This document shows, one piece after another, positions 52,657-62,543 of a DNA stretch of 64,000 nt (positions within the stretch are counted from its first letter, which is position 1; every line of letters begins with the position of its first letter). Under the pieces are notes generated by a model, which saw nothing but the letters and a program-made list of their open reading frames with translations, had not been told where the DNA came from and did no database searches. A program made the position numbers and the translations under genes. The DNA comes from Prochlorococcus sp. AG-442-B03 (GTDB lineage: Bacteria > Cyanobacteriota > Cyanobacteriia > PCC-6307 > Cyanobiaceae), in NCBI GenBank assembly GCA_003212395.1, contig QCPU01000002.1:62001-126000 (forward strand), in the 5' to 3' direction.

Positions 52657-53112
52657 CTAAATGCAATTAGGACATATTGCTCTTACGTTTAAAGAGGATT
52701 CAATTAGTTTAAACCCATTAATTTTTGCTGCAACTTTGCCTGCTTCTAAAACTTCATCATTTTCGAATTCTTCTGTTCTACCACACCTAATACAAATTAA
52801 ATGATGATGATCAGGAGTTTCATTACTAAGCAACTCATATCTGTGTCCACCCTCACTGAGTTCTAATTCATGAAGCAAACCCATTTGCACTAAAAGTCTT
52901 AAAGTTCTATAAATTGTTGCAAGTGAAACTTTGGAGCTTGATTTAACTAACTTTTCATGTACCTCTTCAGCACTTAGATGCTTTCCAGAACCAATATTTT
53001 CAAATAAATTAAGAACCTTAAGCCTTTGAGGAGTTAACCTCTTACCATCCTTATGTAAACCCTCTCCAAGAGGAGATGTGATGACATTGTATTGAGAGGA
53101 TAATGACAACAA
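52657..53112 (-). CDS. Fur-family metal/peroxide-responsive repressor
   Basis: The 151 residues contain the winged-helix domain (RLTPQRLKVLNLFENIG, then the VSLATIYRTLRLLVQMGLL recognition region) and the dimerisation/metal region GHRYELLSNETPDHHHLICIRC, with ICIRCGRTEEFE and the final CPNC. This fits Fur, Zur or PerR; the subtype is not decided. The spacer upstream contains TATTCTCAATAATAACTC, which may be an autoregulatory site, by inference only. Confidence 0.9.
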   Translation of the reverse strand: MLSLSSQYNVITSPLGEGLHKDGKRLTPQRLKVLNLFENIGSGKHLSAEEVHEKLVKSSSKVSLATIYRTLRLLVQMGLLHELELSEGGHRYELLSNETPDHHHLICIRCGRTEEFENDEVLEAGKVAAKINGFKLIESSLNVRAICPNCI

Positions 53113-53226
53113 TTAACCTAGGTCTATTCTCAATAATAACTCTAGATGAGAGTAAAACAACTTTTTGATCTAAAATGTTTACTAAAGTTGTTCAAAATAC
53201 TATGTTGAATATATCTTTAAATACAA

Positions 53227-53796
53227 ATGATGAAGGGGCATGAAAAATCTTCTAACAAACTATCACCAAAAGTGAATGCTCTACTAATCATAGATGTTCA
53301 GGGAAAAATTATAAAAGCAATATTTAAAAAGGATTCAATAATTAAAAACATCAAAAAGCTAATAGATGCCTACCAAATTTTAGAAGAAAACATTTTTTTA
53401 TCTGAACAGAACCCATTCAAATTGGGTGCAACGATACCTGAATTATTGCCCAAAAATGAATTTAAAAAAATTGAGAAAATGGAATTTAGCTTAGCTAACA
53501 TACAAGAATTTTTAGAAGAACTTAAAAATAAGAAAATTACAAATTTGATAGTTTGTGGTATCGAAACGCATATTTGTGTACAACAAACAGCCTTAGATTG
53601 TTTACAAAAAGGATTTGAAGTTATTCTCGTATCAGATGCTATGAGCAGTCGAAATAGGGTAGATCATGAAATAGCGTTGCAGAGAATGATTCAGAAGGGG
53701 GCGATCTTAACTACTACTGAATCAATAATTTTTGAATTATGCAAAACTGCGGATAGAAAAGAATTTAAAGAAATTAGAAATATAATAATTAGATAA
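53227..53796 (+). CDS. Isochorismatase-family hydrolase
   Basis: The 189 residues have the isochorismatase-like fold with LLIIDVQGKII (catalytic Asp), the Lys region KMEFSLANIQEFLEELK and a catalytic Cys in VCGIETHICVQQTALDCL. Members hydrolyse amides such as nicotinamide. Which substrate is used here is unclear. It is divergent from fur, with no close partner. Confidence 0.88.
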   Translation: MMKGHEKSSNKLSPKVNALLIIDVQGKIIKAIFKKDSIIKNIKKLIDAYQILEENIFLSEQNPFKLGATIPELLPKNEFKKIEKMEFSLANIQEFLEELKNKKITNLIVCGIETHICVQQTALDCLQKGFEVILVSDAMSSRNRVDHEIALQRMIQKGAILTTTESIIFELCKTADRKEFKEIRNIIIR

Positions 53797-53874
53797 AGAA
53801 AAATCAAGACTGGTTTGTTATCTAGAGATAATTTAAAATTTTATTAAAGATAAATTTTTAAGTTCTATTTGAAT

Positions 53875-54906
53875 ATGAAATTAGTTACTGAAAACTTCCT
53901 TCTGGCAATATCTATTTTTTTTATTGGAATTTTATTGTCGATAATAATTTCTAAACTTTCAAAAATATTCTTCAAAAAGATCTCCAAACGTACAAAAACA
54001 AATTTTGATGATTTTATTTTTGAGGTCATCTCTGGAGTTATTAAACCAATAGGTTTTCTCCTCTCATTTTATTTTTCAATTGACTATTTTTTTGCTGATG
54101 AAATAACTTTTATCTCTGTAGTATTGAATATTTTGAAATTATTTATATTGATAATCACTATAAAAGCTCTCAACAAAGTTTTAATAAAATCTTTAACAGA
54201 ATCGACATCGAAAATTAATGATTCCTCAATCAGTTCAATGATATCTTCTCTTACTCCTTTAATAAAAGCATTAACATGGACTATTGGTTCAATCTTTTTC
54301 TTACAGAATATAGGTGTTCAAATGACTGCTATTTGGGCTCTACTCAGTGCAGGGGGTATTGGAGCAGGATTAGCTTTGAAAGATCCAGTTCAGGAGTTTT
54401 TTGAATACATTACGATTTTGCTTGATAAACCTTTTCAAAAAGGTGAGTTTATAAAATCTGATGGAGTCCTTGGAATGGTTGAGAGGGTCGGAGTAAGATC
54501 CTCAAGAATAAGAAGTATCAATGGAGAAGTAATAGTAATGAGCAACAGCGCCCTTACAAATGGAATAATTTCAAATTACGCACAAATGGAAAAAAGAAGG
54601 TTAGTGCATAAATTAGGAGTTGTTTATGAAACCTCTCCAAAACTTATGAAATTGATTCCAATAATAATAAAAAAAATAGTTGAAGAGACAAAAGATGCTT
54701 CTTTTGATAGGTGTCATTTCACAGATTTTGGTGACTTCAGTCTTAATTTCGAACTTGTTTATTACATCCCAACTAATAATTATCTTGCTGCAATGGAAGC
54801 TCAACAATCTATAAATTTAAAAATTATTGAGGAATTTGCTCTCAATAATATAGAGTTTGCATTCCCAACACAAACCTTAAATATTGAGAGTAACAAATCC
54901 AAATGA
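53875..54906 (+). CDS. MscS-family mechanosensitive channel
   Basis: I start at ATG 53875 (343 residues; a TTG at 53869 adds two). Helices at about 10-25, 55-75, 85-105 and 130-150 are followed by the pore helix ALLSAGGIGAGLALKDP, then the beta domain FIKSDGVLGMVERVGVRSSRIR and VMSNSALTNGIISNY, both MscS signatures. Such channels open on osmotic down-shock. It is convergent with the POR-like SDR, overlapping by 30 bases. Confidence 0.92.
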   Translation: MKLVTENFLLAISIFFIGILLSIIISKLSKIFFKKISKRTKTNFDDFIFEVISGVIKPIGFLLSFYFSIDYFFADEITFISVVLNILKLFILIITIKALNKVLIKSLTESTSKINDSSISSMISSLTPLIKALTWTIGSIFFLQNIGVQMTAIWALLSAGGIGAGLALKDPVQEFFEYITILLDKPFQKGEFIKSDGVLGMVERVGVRSSRIRSINGEVIVMSNSALTNGIISNYAQMEKRRLVHKLGVVYETSPKLMKLIPIIIKKIVEETKDASFDRCHFTDFGDFSLNFELVYYIPTNNYLAAMEAQQSINLKIIEEFALNNIEFAFPTQTLNIESNKSK

Positions 54907-55878
54907 TCTGCAAATATCTTCACTTAAAATCCAAAGTTTTGAAGCCAACTCATCACTATTTGCTTCATCACTAACGTCACTTTCAACTAATTTATGTTTT
55001 TTTCTAGCTATAAGTTTATTACTTAAATATATGAAACCAACATTATTTAAATTTGCATCAAGGACAATCTCAGAAAGAATCTTTCCAGCATTTTCTATAC
55101 TTTCAGAAATTCCTAAAATATTTTTTGCAGCTTTAGAAAAAATTAAATATCCATAGAGATTAAAACGTTTACTGTATCTAAAAAAACCCGAATCATCATT
55201 TGGTATTACGAGACCAGGAGCCCAAGTTATTACAGTAATTTTACTGGAGGACATTTTTAATTTTTTTTCAAGTTCTTTAGCAAACAAAATATTACATAAC
55301 TTACTATTTTTATAAGCTTCATCAGCATTAAAATTTAAAAATTGCCCAGTTACTTTTTTTCTAAAATCAACTAGGTTATTAAGTCCCGCTTTCTTTCCTA
55401 TATTTCCACCTGAACTTTTGGGGTTGTGAACATCTGATGATGTAATAATGATTCTAGATTCTTCTTTATCTCTAATAAAATCTTTCAGTACATTTACCAA
55501 GTAAAAATGCGCAAGATGATTTACCGCAAAAGTTAGTTCTATGCCTTGTTTTGATACTTTAGGATAAAAAGAGCCTGTATATTGCAATCCTGCATTTAAA
55601 ACAACAACGTCTAAAAAAATATTTTTACTAATAAAGTAATCTTTAATTTTATTAATATTCTCTAGATCTGAAAGATCATTATTTTCAATAATATTTAAAA
55701 ATTTACTAAGGTAATTTTTATCAAAATATTTCTCAATTTTTTTGAGAAATTGATTCTTTCTAAATTCGTTTTTTATTCCAACATATAAAATATTTTTCGT
55801 CTTCAGTAATTCAATAGTGGCAAAAAAACCTATTCCCGAATTACCTCCAGTAATTAAAATATTTTTATTTTTAATCAT
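54877..55878 (-). CDS. POR-like short-chain dehydrogenase
   Basis: The 333 residues contain TGGNSGIG (about 10-17), LNAG (about 97), and YxxxK in AYKNSKLCN. The C-terminal half (VITWAPGLVIP, AGKILSEIVLDANLNN, DEANSDELASKLWILSE) follows light-dependent protochlorophyllide oxidoreductase more closely than other SDRs. It is not as well conserved as true POR and is probably a paralog, with an unknown substrate; retinol-type reductases are an alternative. Start ATG 55878. Confidence 0.78.
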   Translation of the reverse strand: MIKNKNILITGGNSGIGFFATIELLKTKNILYVGIKNEFRKNQFLKKIEKYFDKNYLSKFLNIIENNDLSDLENINKIKDYFISKNIFLDVVVLNAGLQYTGSFYPKVSKQGIELTFAVNHLAHFYLVNVLKDFIRDKEESRIIITSSDVHNPKSSGGNIGKKAGLNNLVDFRKKVTGQFLNFNADEAYKNSKLCNILFAKELEKKLKMSSSKITVITWAPGLVIPNDDSGFFRYSKRFNLYGYLIFSKAAKNILGISESIENAGKILSEIVLDANLNNVGFIYLSNKLIARKKHKLVESDVSDEANSDELASKLWILSEDICRSFGFVTLNI

Positions 55879-56104
55879 TTAAATTTCTATATTTTTTTTA
55901 TGATAAAAAAAATAAATAAAGTTTTTTTTATTTTGTAATCTTATAAATTATTGTTAAAACACTGAAAACTTAGTCACTAGTATTTGAGTAATTTGATTAT
56001 TATTAATCTACTCTCATTACAAAGTATTGGATGAAATATATAACCCTAGGCGCAGAAGTAATAATTTGTTCCATAAATTTCTTTAATCATAAGATTTATA
56101 TTTA

Positions 56105-57388
56105 ATGTCAAAAGAAAATATGCCAGATGTTCTTGTTTTGGGTGCAGGGCCTGCAGGTATGGCAATTGCCTCAGCTTTAGGGAAGGAAAAATTAGATGTT
56201 GAAGTGCTTTCTCCAAATGGACCAGATGAACCTTGGCCAAACACATATGGCATTTGGGGGAAAGAAGTTGATCAACTCGGGCTTCAGGATTTACTTGAAT
56301 ATAGATGGAAGAATACTGTAAGTTTTTTTGGGCATGGCGCTTTAGAAGAACAGGATGACGAGAATAAAGCCACGGAACATTCACTAGATTATGGACTATT
56401 TGATAAGAAGAAACTCCACAATTATTGGTTTAATGAATGCAATAAGTCTTGTATTAAATGGCATCAAGGCTTTGCAAACAAAATATATTTTGAAAAATAC
56501 AAAAGTACAGTAACTACAAAAGATGGCAAGACTTACTCTGCAAGATTAGTAGTAGATGCAACAGGATATGATCCTGTTTTTCTCAAATTAAAATCGTGTG
56601 GTCCCTTAGCTGTCCAAACTTGTTATGGAATAGTAGGTAATTTTAGTAAACCTCCACTTAAGAAAGGGCAGTTTGTATTAATGGACTATAGAAATGACCA
56701 TCTTAACGATGAGCAAAAAAAAGAACCGCCCACTTTTCTTTATGCCATGGATATGGGGGATGGTAAATATTTTCTTGAAGAGACATCTCTTGGTTTAGTA
56801 AATCCTCTAACAATGGAAAATTTAAAAGAGAGACTAGAGAAGAGGCTTTCTTATCGAAATATATCAATCACAAGCATGCAGCACGAAGAGCTTGGCTTAT
56901 TTCTCCCTATGAATATGCCAATCCCAGATTTCAAACAACAAATACTTGGATATGGTGGTGCTGCTTCAATGGTACATCCTGCATCTGGATATTTAATTGG
57001 TAATGTTTTAAGAAGAGCTCCACTTGTCGCTAAGGCAGTCTCAGAAGCAATTAAAAACAAAAATCTAAGTACCTATCATATTGCCAGAAAAGGTTGGGAA
57101 ACTTTATGGTCAAAAGAATTAATTAGGAAGAAATCACTTTACCAATTTGGCTTAGAAAAACTCATGAGGTTTGACGAGAAACTATTGAGAGAATTTTTTG
57201 GTAGTTTTTTCCAACTACCTAAAAATCAATGGTACGGTTTTCTAACTGATACTCTTTCTTTAAAGGAGATTGTATATGCGATGTGCATAATGTTTATAAA
57301 GGCTCCATGGAATGTAAAGAAAGGTCTTATGATTATGCATGGTAGAGAATTTAAAATGTTACTTAGGATAATTTTTCCAAACATATAG
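56105..57388 (+). CDS. crtL: Lycopene cyclase (CrtL family), probably the epsilon cyclase
   Basis: The 427 residues show a FAD/NAD-binding VLVLGAGPAGMAIASAL, PWPNTYGIWGKE, VDATGYDP, FLEETSLG and the HPASGYLIG region. The family cyclises lycopene to beta and epsilon rings. Prochlorococcus has two such genes; from memory, the epsilon type lies near pcbA with a similar neighbour order, so this copy is probably crtL-e. The distinction cannot be made surely here. The product leads to beta- or alpha-carotene, the latter characteristic of this genus. Confidence 0.9.
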   Translation: MSKENMPDVLVLGAGPAGMAIASALGKEKLDVEVLSPNGPDEPWPNTYGIWGKEVDQLGLQDLLEYRWKNTVSFFGHGALEEQDDENKATEHSLDYGLFDKKKLHNYWFNECNKSCIKWHQGFANKIYFEKYKSTVTTKDGKTYSARLVVDATGYDPVFLKLKSCGPLAVQTCYGIVGNFSKPPLKKGQFVLMDYRNDHLNDEQKKEPPTFLYAMDMGDGKYFLEETSLGLVNPLTMENLKERLEKRLSYRNISITSMQHEELGLFLPMNMPIPDFKQQILGYGGAASMVHPASGYLIGNVLRRAPLVAKAVSEAIKNKNLSTYHIARKGWETLWSKELIRKKSLYQFGLEKLMRFDEKLLREFFGSFFQLPKNQWYGFLTDTLSLKEIVYAMCIMFIKAPWNVKKGLMIMHGREFKMLLRIIFPNI

Positions 57389-57395
57389 TTTAAAA

Positions 57396-58103
57396 ATGAG
57401 AACCATACTAATAAGTGGAGCCAGTAGAGGTATAGGACTCAATATTGCACATAAAGAATTAAAAGAAGGCAATAGAATTAGTGTTGGTATAAGAGATTTA
57501 GAATCATTAAAAGGAAGCGCTATTGATCCAAAAAAATGGCCAGAAGGGAAAATTATAATCAATCACTATGATGCATTAAAAAAAAATACAGCCGAAAATT
57601 GGATAAAGAATACCGAAGATGAATTTGGAGGATTTGATTCAGTAATAAATTGTTCTGGAGTATTATCGAAAGTTTCTTTCTTATTCAAAGATGGTGATGA
57701 AAAAGATATTTTAAATACATTAAATATCAATTTTTTGGCAATTTGGAATTTATGTAGGCTTTCTTGGGATCATTTATGTACCTCTGGCAGAGGAAGAATT
57801 ATTGTTTTAGTTTCAATGAGTGGGAAAAGATCTAAAGGTGATTTAGCCGCTTATTCTTCTTCAAAGTTTGCTTTGATGGGATTATGTCAAACGATGAAAA
57901 ATAAAGGTTGGGATAAAAATATAAGGGTTTCAGCAATTTGCCCAAGCTGGGTTAATACAAAAATGGCCCAAAATATCTCTTCCTTAGACAAATCAAGCAT
58001 GACACAACCTGAAGATATTGCTGAAATATGCTCTACTATTCTGAAGTTACCTACCCAATCAGTTCCATTTGAAATAGCCTTAAATTGTAATTATGAAATT
58101 TAA
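57396..58103 (+). CDS. Short-chain dehydrogenase/reductase
   Basis: The 235 residues have ISGASRGIG at the N-terminus, INCSGV in place of NNAG, VLVSMSGKRS (Ser) and YSSSKFALMG (YxxxK). The C-terminal PSWVNTKMAQ is typical. It follows crtL by 7 bases, so it is probably co-transcribed and may act on a carotenoid or lipid, by context only. It is convergent with the GIY-YIG-like gene, overlapping by 4 bases. Confidence 0.88.
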   Translation: MRTILISGASRGIGLNIAHKELKEGNRISVGIRDLESLKGSAIDPKKWPEGKIIINHYDALKKNTAENWIKNTEDEFGGFDSVINCSGVLSKVSFLFKDGDEKDILNTLNINFLAIWNLCRLSWDHLCTSGRGRIIVLVSMSGKRSKGDLAAYSSSKFALMGLCQTMKNKGWDKNIRVSAICPSWVNTKMAQNISSLDKSSMTQPEDIAEICSTILKLPTQSVPFEIALNCNYEI

Positions 58104-58642
58104 CCTAAATTAAAAATTAAGTAAGCCATTGAGAGCATAGCAATTGCTATTAATAAACCTTTTATTCGATTAGTTAACAAAGAAAAAAGAGATAAATCTT
58201 CAGAAAAGTATCCCCCAAAACTACCAGTAAAAAATAATATAACCATAGGTAGAGATGCCATTACGAAAGAATAAGATATGGATTTTACAAATCCAAAATT
58301 TAAATAATTAAAAATAAAGGAACTTAATGAAAACAATAAAAAAGATGCAAATAGAGTAATGGAAACCTCAGCATCTAAAGTGTGAGGTAAGCTCCCCTTT
58401 AATTCAAATTGCTTTTTACATTCTCTAATTTGTCTTTTAGAAAGCTTTAAATATCCAGTTTCAGGAATTCTTTGCGACTTATATTTTCTTAGTAATCTTG
58501 CTTCAAGAGTTTCTGGCTCCTTTGTCATAATTGATGTTAATAATTCATCTGGCTTTAATTTTTTAATTTTCTTTTCAAGATTATCCGTTTTCCCAATCCT
58601 ATAAAGGTCTCCTACTCTAATAAGATAAACATATCCCGACAT
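58100..58642 (-). CDS. GIY-YIG-like (T5orf172) domain fused to membrane helices
   Basis: Residues 1-80 match the T5orf172/Mug113 branch of the GIY-YIG fold: GYVYLIRVGDLYRIGKTDNLEKKIKKL, LEARLLRKYKSQRI and GYLKLSKRQIRE. The C-terminal 95 residues have about three hydrophobic helices (about 93-113, 120-140 and 158-178). Such domains are usually phage- or nuclease-related and soluble, so a membrane-anchored form is unusual. The catalytic residues of true GIY-YIG nucleases are not fully evident, and a non-nuclease role is possible. Confidence 0.8.
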   Translation of the reverse strand: MSGYVYLIRVGDLYRIGKTDNLEKKIKKLKPDELLTSIMTKEPETLEARLLRKYKSQRIPETGYLKLSKRQIRECKKQFELKGSLPHTLDAEVSITLFASFLLFSLSSFIFNYLNFGFVKSISYSFVMASLPMVILFFTGSFGGYFSEDLSLFSLLTNRIKGLLIAIAMLSMAYLIFNLG

Positions 58643-58716
58643 TTGCGTTGTAAAATTAATACTGTTTCTAATTAGATAATACTAAAAGAATTAAGTAATT
58701 TAAAAGTTTTTACAAT

Positions 58717-59376
58717 ATGAAAAACGATATTTTATATTCATTTCGAAGATGTCCATATGCAATTCGTGCAAGATGGGCAGTATTAAGTTGTGAAATAAAA
58801 GTAGAGATAAGAGAAATTGATTTAAAAAATAAACCTCTAGATTTTTTAAATAATTCAAAGACGAAAACGGTTCCAATACTTATAAAAAAAAATAGCGAAG
58901 TTATTGAAGAAAGTCTTGATATCATCCTTTGGGCTCTCTCAGAGTCAAAAAAGGAAAACATAAAATTAATTTATTTTCCTGAGAACAAAAAGGAAGATAT
59001 TTTTGAAATAATTAATGAAAACGATAACGAATTTAAATATCATTTAGATCGATTTAAATATGCCACAAGATATAAGAATAGTGATGAAGAATTTCATTTC
59101 ACAAATGCGATTAAATTTATAAAGAGATGGAACGAACTTCTTACAGAAAACAAATACTTTTTTGGAGATAGCCCCACAATCGCTGATTGGTCTATCTGGC
59201 CTTTTGTAAGACAATTTAGAATCGCTTGTGAAAGTCAAAAAAGAACAAATTATTTTGAATCCTCAATAAAAAAATGGTTAGATTCGTTTGAAAAAAATAG
59301 AGAATTTAAATCCTTAATGCATAAATACGAATTATGGGGACCATATTCTAGAAAGAATTATTTCCCATCTAATTAA
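58717..59376 (+). CDS. Glutathione S-transferase family protein
   Basis: The 219 residues start with a thioredoxin fold (YSFRRCPYAIRARWAVLSC), with a CPYA-like motif reminiscent of GSTs of the omega/GrxB type, then TVPILIKKNSEVIEESLDI and a helical C-terminal domain with FFGDSPTIADWSIWPFV. It probably catalyses glutathione conjugation or disulfide exchange. It is convergent with the 59373 gene, overlapping by 4 bases. Confidence 0.9.
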   Translation: MKNDILYSFRRCPYAIRARWAVLSCEIKVEIREIDLKNKPLDFLNNSKTKTVPILIKKNSEVIEESLDIILWALSESKKENIKLIYFPENKKEDIFEIINENDNEFKYHLDRFKYATRYKNSDEEFHFTNAIKFIKRWNELLTENKYFFGDSPTIADWSIWPFVRQFRIACESQKRTNYFESSIKKWLDSFEKNREFKSLMHKYELWGPYSRKNYFPSN

Positions 59377-59630
59377 CTTTCTAACAACTTCCTTTTCTCA
59401 ATTATTCTTGCTAACTCCAAAAAATATCCTGCAGTCCTAAATTTGCCTATATTTTTTTCCTTAAAATCAAGATCGCTTCTGATTTCTGCAGTCTCCGCCA
59501 TAAGCAAATCTAAATCATTTGATCCAAGACTATACAATTCACCAAGTTCAATTTCCCTTCCTAGTAAATGACTCCTAAACCACTTCCCTTTATTTTCTTG
59601 AGGGGGAATATCGTAGGGAGTAAATGACAT
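59373..59630 (-). CDS. Small conserved-looking cyanobacterial protein
   Basis: The 85 residues: SFTPYDIPPQENKGKWFRSHLLG, ELYSLGSNDLDLLMAETAEIR and AGYFLELARIIEKRKLL. It is soluble and helical. I do not know its function. It overlaps the GST gene tail to tail. The pattern looks strongly constrained. Confidence 0.6.
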   Translation of the reverse strand: MSFTPYDIPPQENKGKWFRSHLLGREIELGELYSLGSNDLDLLMAETAEIRSDLDFKEKNIGKFRTAGYFLELARIIEKRKLLES

Positions 59631-59666
59631 TAAAATAAAATTAAACCTAAAACCATTCTAGGGTGA

Positions 59667-61049
59667 TTATTCAAACTTTTTCATCTCTAATTTATTAAAA
59701 ATCAATGCAACTAAAAGAATTGCGAATGTAATAAGGGCACAAATTTCTGTCCAATAATCCAACCCAATTTTGGAAATCATTAATGGTGCAAGAACTGTGA
59801 ATAGTCCCCCAGAAAGGATTAACTGAGCGAATAGCTGTTTTGACGTAAAAATTGGTAAAGTCTTAGAAATATTTTTAGGATCTGCAAGCCTTAAAAGAAG
59901 CAACCCAGAAGCCACTACACCTGTAGAATTTCCAAACTCTATCAAACTTTTTTCAAACCAATAATCATCAAAAATAAAGTATGCAAAATAAGCAATGCAG
60001 ATTAAATTCCAAAATAAACCGAAAATAGTAAACACTAAAATAAGTATCCAATTATCAAAAACAACTGCAATATCTAAACTCGCCATAGCTGTAAAAATCA
60101 ATAAGTCTGTGGATAAAATACCAATCTCCCTTTGTAGAATGTTTGAAATAAATTCTGTATTTTTGGTTTTCTCTAAAATATACCTAATAAGGAGCGAACC
60201 TATTAGGATAAAAGGGAATACTGGTAGTGAAAAAATAATTTCCTTTGAAAAATCGCCAAAAGAACTTGAAATATACCTTAAAAATTTAAGTAGCAAAACA
60301 CCAAAAGAAATTGCCAAACCTGAGAATCCAAGATTTATTATAAAAATTCTTAAATCTGCAAAAATTCCTATCTTATTTTTTTCATTTAGATTATCTTTTT
60401 GTTCAAGAATTTCTTCAGTATCTGAAAGACCTAAAGTTCTACCAAGAAAGATAAATATGCTACCCAATATTGAAGAGGATAAAAGACCCATTGTTGCCAT
60501 AGCCAAACCAAGATCCAAACCATTTGGGAAACCTAGTTTATTAAAACTTTCACCAATTATTGATGCAGCACCATGACCACCCTCAAAACCCACCTCTATT
60601 AAACATCCCATTAGAGGATTTGCATCCATAGATGGAGGCAGAAAATATTTAACAACAAGACCGCCAACAAAAAATTGTCCGAAGCCTAGGGAAAGAGCTA
60701 ATAGAAATTGATTAAAAATTGGTTTAACTAAACCATTTATATTTGGAATAGGTCTTCCCATCATTAAAGTTGCGAAGACTAATGATAAAAGAGGAGTAGG
60801 AAAATTACTCCAAACATTGATTGTTTCTTTTGGCAAAAAGTGTATCGCTCCAAATGGACCTATAGATATACCTAAAATTCCTGATATAACTGCTATCGGT
60901 AATCCAAATCTCTCAAGTTGAACAGCTAATTTAAATTTCCGCCCAAAAATCAACAAAAAAAATATAACTAACAATCCCAAAAAACTTATTAAAAGAGAAT
61001 TTGAAAAAATATCTTTATTTTGAAAAGAGAGAACATCCAATGATTTCAA
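59667..61049 (-). CDS. gltS: Sodium/glutamate symporter (GltS family)
   Basis: The 460 residues have about 10-12 helices with the GltS repeats: ERFGLPIAVISGILG, CLIEVGFEGGHGAASIIG and the second repeat LIEFGNSTGVVASGLLLLR. GltS takes up glutamate with sodium. The glycine-rich re-entrant loops are present in both halves. It lies before pcbA on the same strand, separated by the pcbA terminator. Confidence 0.9.
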   Translation of the reverse strand: MKSLDVLSFQNKDIFSNSLLISFLGLLVIFFLLIFGRKFKLAVQLERFGLPIAVISGILGISIGPFGAIHFLPKETINVWSNFPTPLLSLVFATLMMGRPIPNINGLVKPIFNQFLLALSLGFGQFFVGGLVVKYFLPPSMDANPLMGCLIEVGFEGGHGAASIIGESFNKLGFPNGLDLGLAMATMGLLSSSILGSIFIFLGRTLGLSDTEEILEQKDNLNEKNKIGIFADLRIFIINLGFSGLAISFGVLLLKFLRYISSSFGDFSKEIIFSLPVFPFILIGSLLIRYILEKTKNTEFISNILQREIGILSTDLLIFTAMASLDIAVVFDNWILILVFTIFGLFWNLICIAYFAYFIFDDYWFEKSLIEFGNSTGVVASGLLLLRLADPKNISKTLPIFTSKQLFAQLILSGGLFTVLAPLMISKIGLDYWTEICALITFAILLVALIFNKLEMKKFE

Positions 61050-61102
61050 AAAAATATAAATATAAATCTAAATCTAAATTAATAAACAAAATTTTTCAAA
61101 TA

Positions 61103-61130
61103 AAAAAGGCTCCTTTAATAGGAGCCTTTT
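61103..61130 (-). terminator. Terminator of pcbA
   Basis: AAAAGGCTCC/GGAGCCTTTT with a short loop, 25 bases past the pcbA stop on the minus strand, followed by TTTATTTG. Confidence 0.9.
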
Positions 61131-61154
61131 GATATTAGTAATGAAATTTGAGAA

Positions 61155-62213
61155 TTAATCTTTAAGAGTAACTGTTGCACTATCAATATTACTGATAGCA
61201 TTCGTAACTCTCTTGAAATCAAAGCCTAGTGCTCTTAAAGCGTGCCATAAATGACCTTGAATAAAGAAGAATCCAAAATAGTAATGAACATTAGCTAACC
61301 ACGCCCTTGAAGTGTACTCACCATCGGGAAGATCAACAGTATCCACCCAATAAGGAGAAATACTAAATTTCAATTCAAGTGGTTCTCCAAAGAATTCAGT
61401 TGGATAAACCGTTGTGTTAGCTGCACTCCAGAAGGCTGCAATAATAGCCATCCAGCCTATTCCAGCTAATGACCATGATAGAACAGCTTCTGCAGAAAGA
61501 AGACCTTTACCTTTGAATTTGGTATATTCACCAACTTGCTTAGTAGCGATATGCCAAGCACCACCTGTAATCTCAACGAAAGCAAGGAAAGCATGACCTC
61601 CCATTACTTCTTCAAGACTATCAATAGTCAAAAAGTCTGTTTGGTGATTCCAAATTTTGGCCAAATTTAATTCATACTCAACCTGTCTTACAGAACCAAT
61701 AGCTGGATCATAAATTCCGTGAACCCTTGCCCATTCTACAAAAGCTATAACTGCGAAACCAAGAATAATTAGATGGTGACCAAGAATAAATGTCAATTTG
61801 TCTGGGTTATCCCATTCAATATTGAATTTTCTGGCTCTTGCTACATCGGAATCTTCTAGATTTCCAGGAAGAAGTAAAGAATGTAAGAGTCCCCCGGCTG
61901 CCAAAACCATTGAAGAAACTAGGTGAACTATTGCTATCGCTAGAACAGGTTTAGTGTCTCCCATCGCAACACCATTAGCGTCAAACCCTATTCCAAGAGT
62001 TGCTAGATGAGGAAGAACGATTAGAGGTTGATGACCCATTGGGACGCTTGGGTCAAATCGTGAAAGTTCAAAAAGGGTGAATGCACCCGCCCAGAAAACA
62101 ATTAATCCTGCATGAGCTACATGAGCAGCAATGAATTTTCCTGAGCGATTTGCTACACCTGAATTACCAGCCCACCATCCATAGGTAGTATCTGGATTTC
62201 CATAGGTTTGCAT
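61155..62213 (-). CDS. pcbA: Divinyl chlorophyll a/b-binding antenna protein
   Basis: The 352 residues are a Pcb protein (CP43-like six-helix antenna): [59 protein letters not shown] and the C-terminal [21 protein letters not shown] with chlorophyll-ligand His residues. It is the main light-harvesting protein of Prochlorococcus, taking the place of phycobilisomes. Its start is at ATG 62213, followed upstream by an AT-rich promoter region with no strong ribosome site. It ends at a strong terminator. Confidence 0.97.
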   Translation of the reverse strand: MQTYGNPDTTYGWWAGNSGVANRSGKFIAAHVAHAGLIVFWAGAFTLFELSRFDPSVPMGHQPLIVLPHLATLGIGFDANGVAMGDTKPVLAIAIVHLVSSMVLAAGGLLHSLLLPGNLEDSDVARARKFNIEWDNPDKLTFILGHHLIILGFAVIAFVEWARVHGIYDPAIGSVRQVEYELNLAKIWNHQTDFLTIDSLEEVMGGHAFLAFVEITGGAWHIATKQVGEYTKFKGKGLLSAEAVLSWSLAGIGWMAIIAAFWSAANTTVYPTEFFGEPLELKFSISPYWVDTVDLPDGEYTSRAWLANVHYYFGFFFIQGHLWHALRALGFDFKRVTNAISNIDSATVTLKD

Positions 62214-62332
62214 TTAGGAATTGATTAGCTTAAACGTTTTGAGAATACTTTATATTTCACCAAACAGTTGAATTCATAACAAAATTGTAAAGGTTATTAA
62301 TCCTAGTCATTACTAAACAACAATTATTCATA

Positions 62333-62425
62333 ATGCAATACAAGAGTAAAGAAGGTAGATTTAATGAAGAAAAATTATTCTCAGAAATACTAAGTTTTAA
62401 AAATAAACCATTATTTTTCAATTAA
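62333..62425 (+). CDS. Possible 30-residue ORF divergent from pcbA
   Basis: ATG at 62333, TAA at 62423-62425. A charged peptide (MQYKSKEGRFNEEKLFSE ...). It lies in the 62214-62543 gap, which otherwise contains the pcbA promoter region. May be chance. Confidence 0.25.
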   Translation: MQYKSKEGRFNEEKLFSEILSFKNKPLFFN

Positions 62426-62543
62426 GAAAAGTCTTATAAATTTGATTTTGCTGACATTAAACGATGTTTTGTTTCATTAAACCATGCTGTTTATTGCCTC
62501 ATTCTCAAACAATAATTAAATATGGTATAGAACATCTAATATT

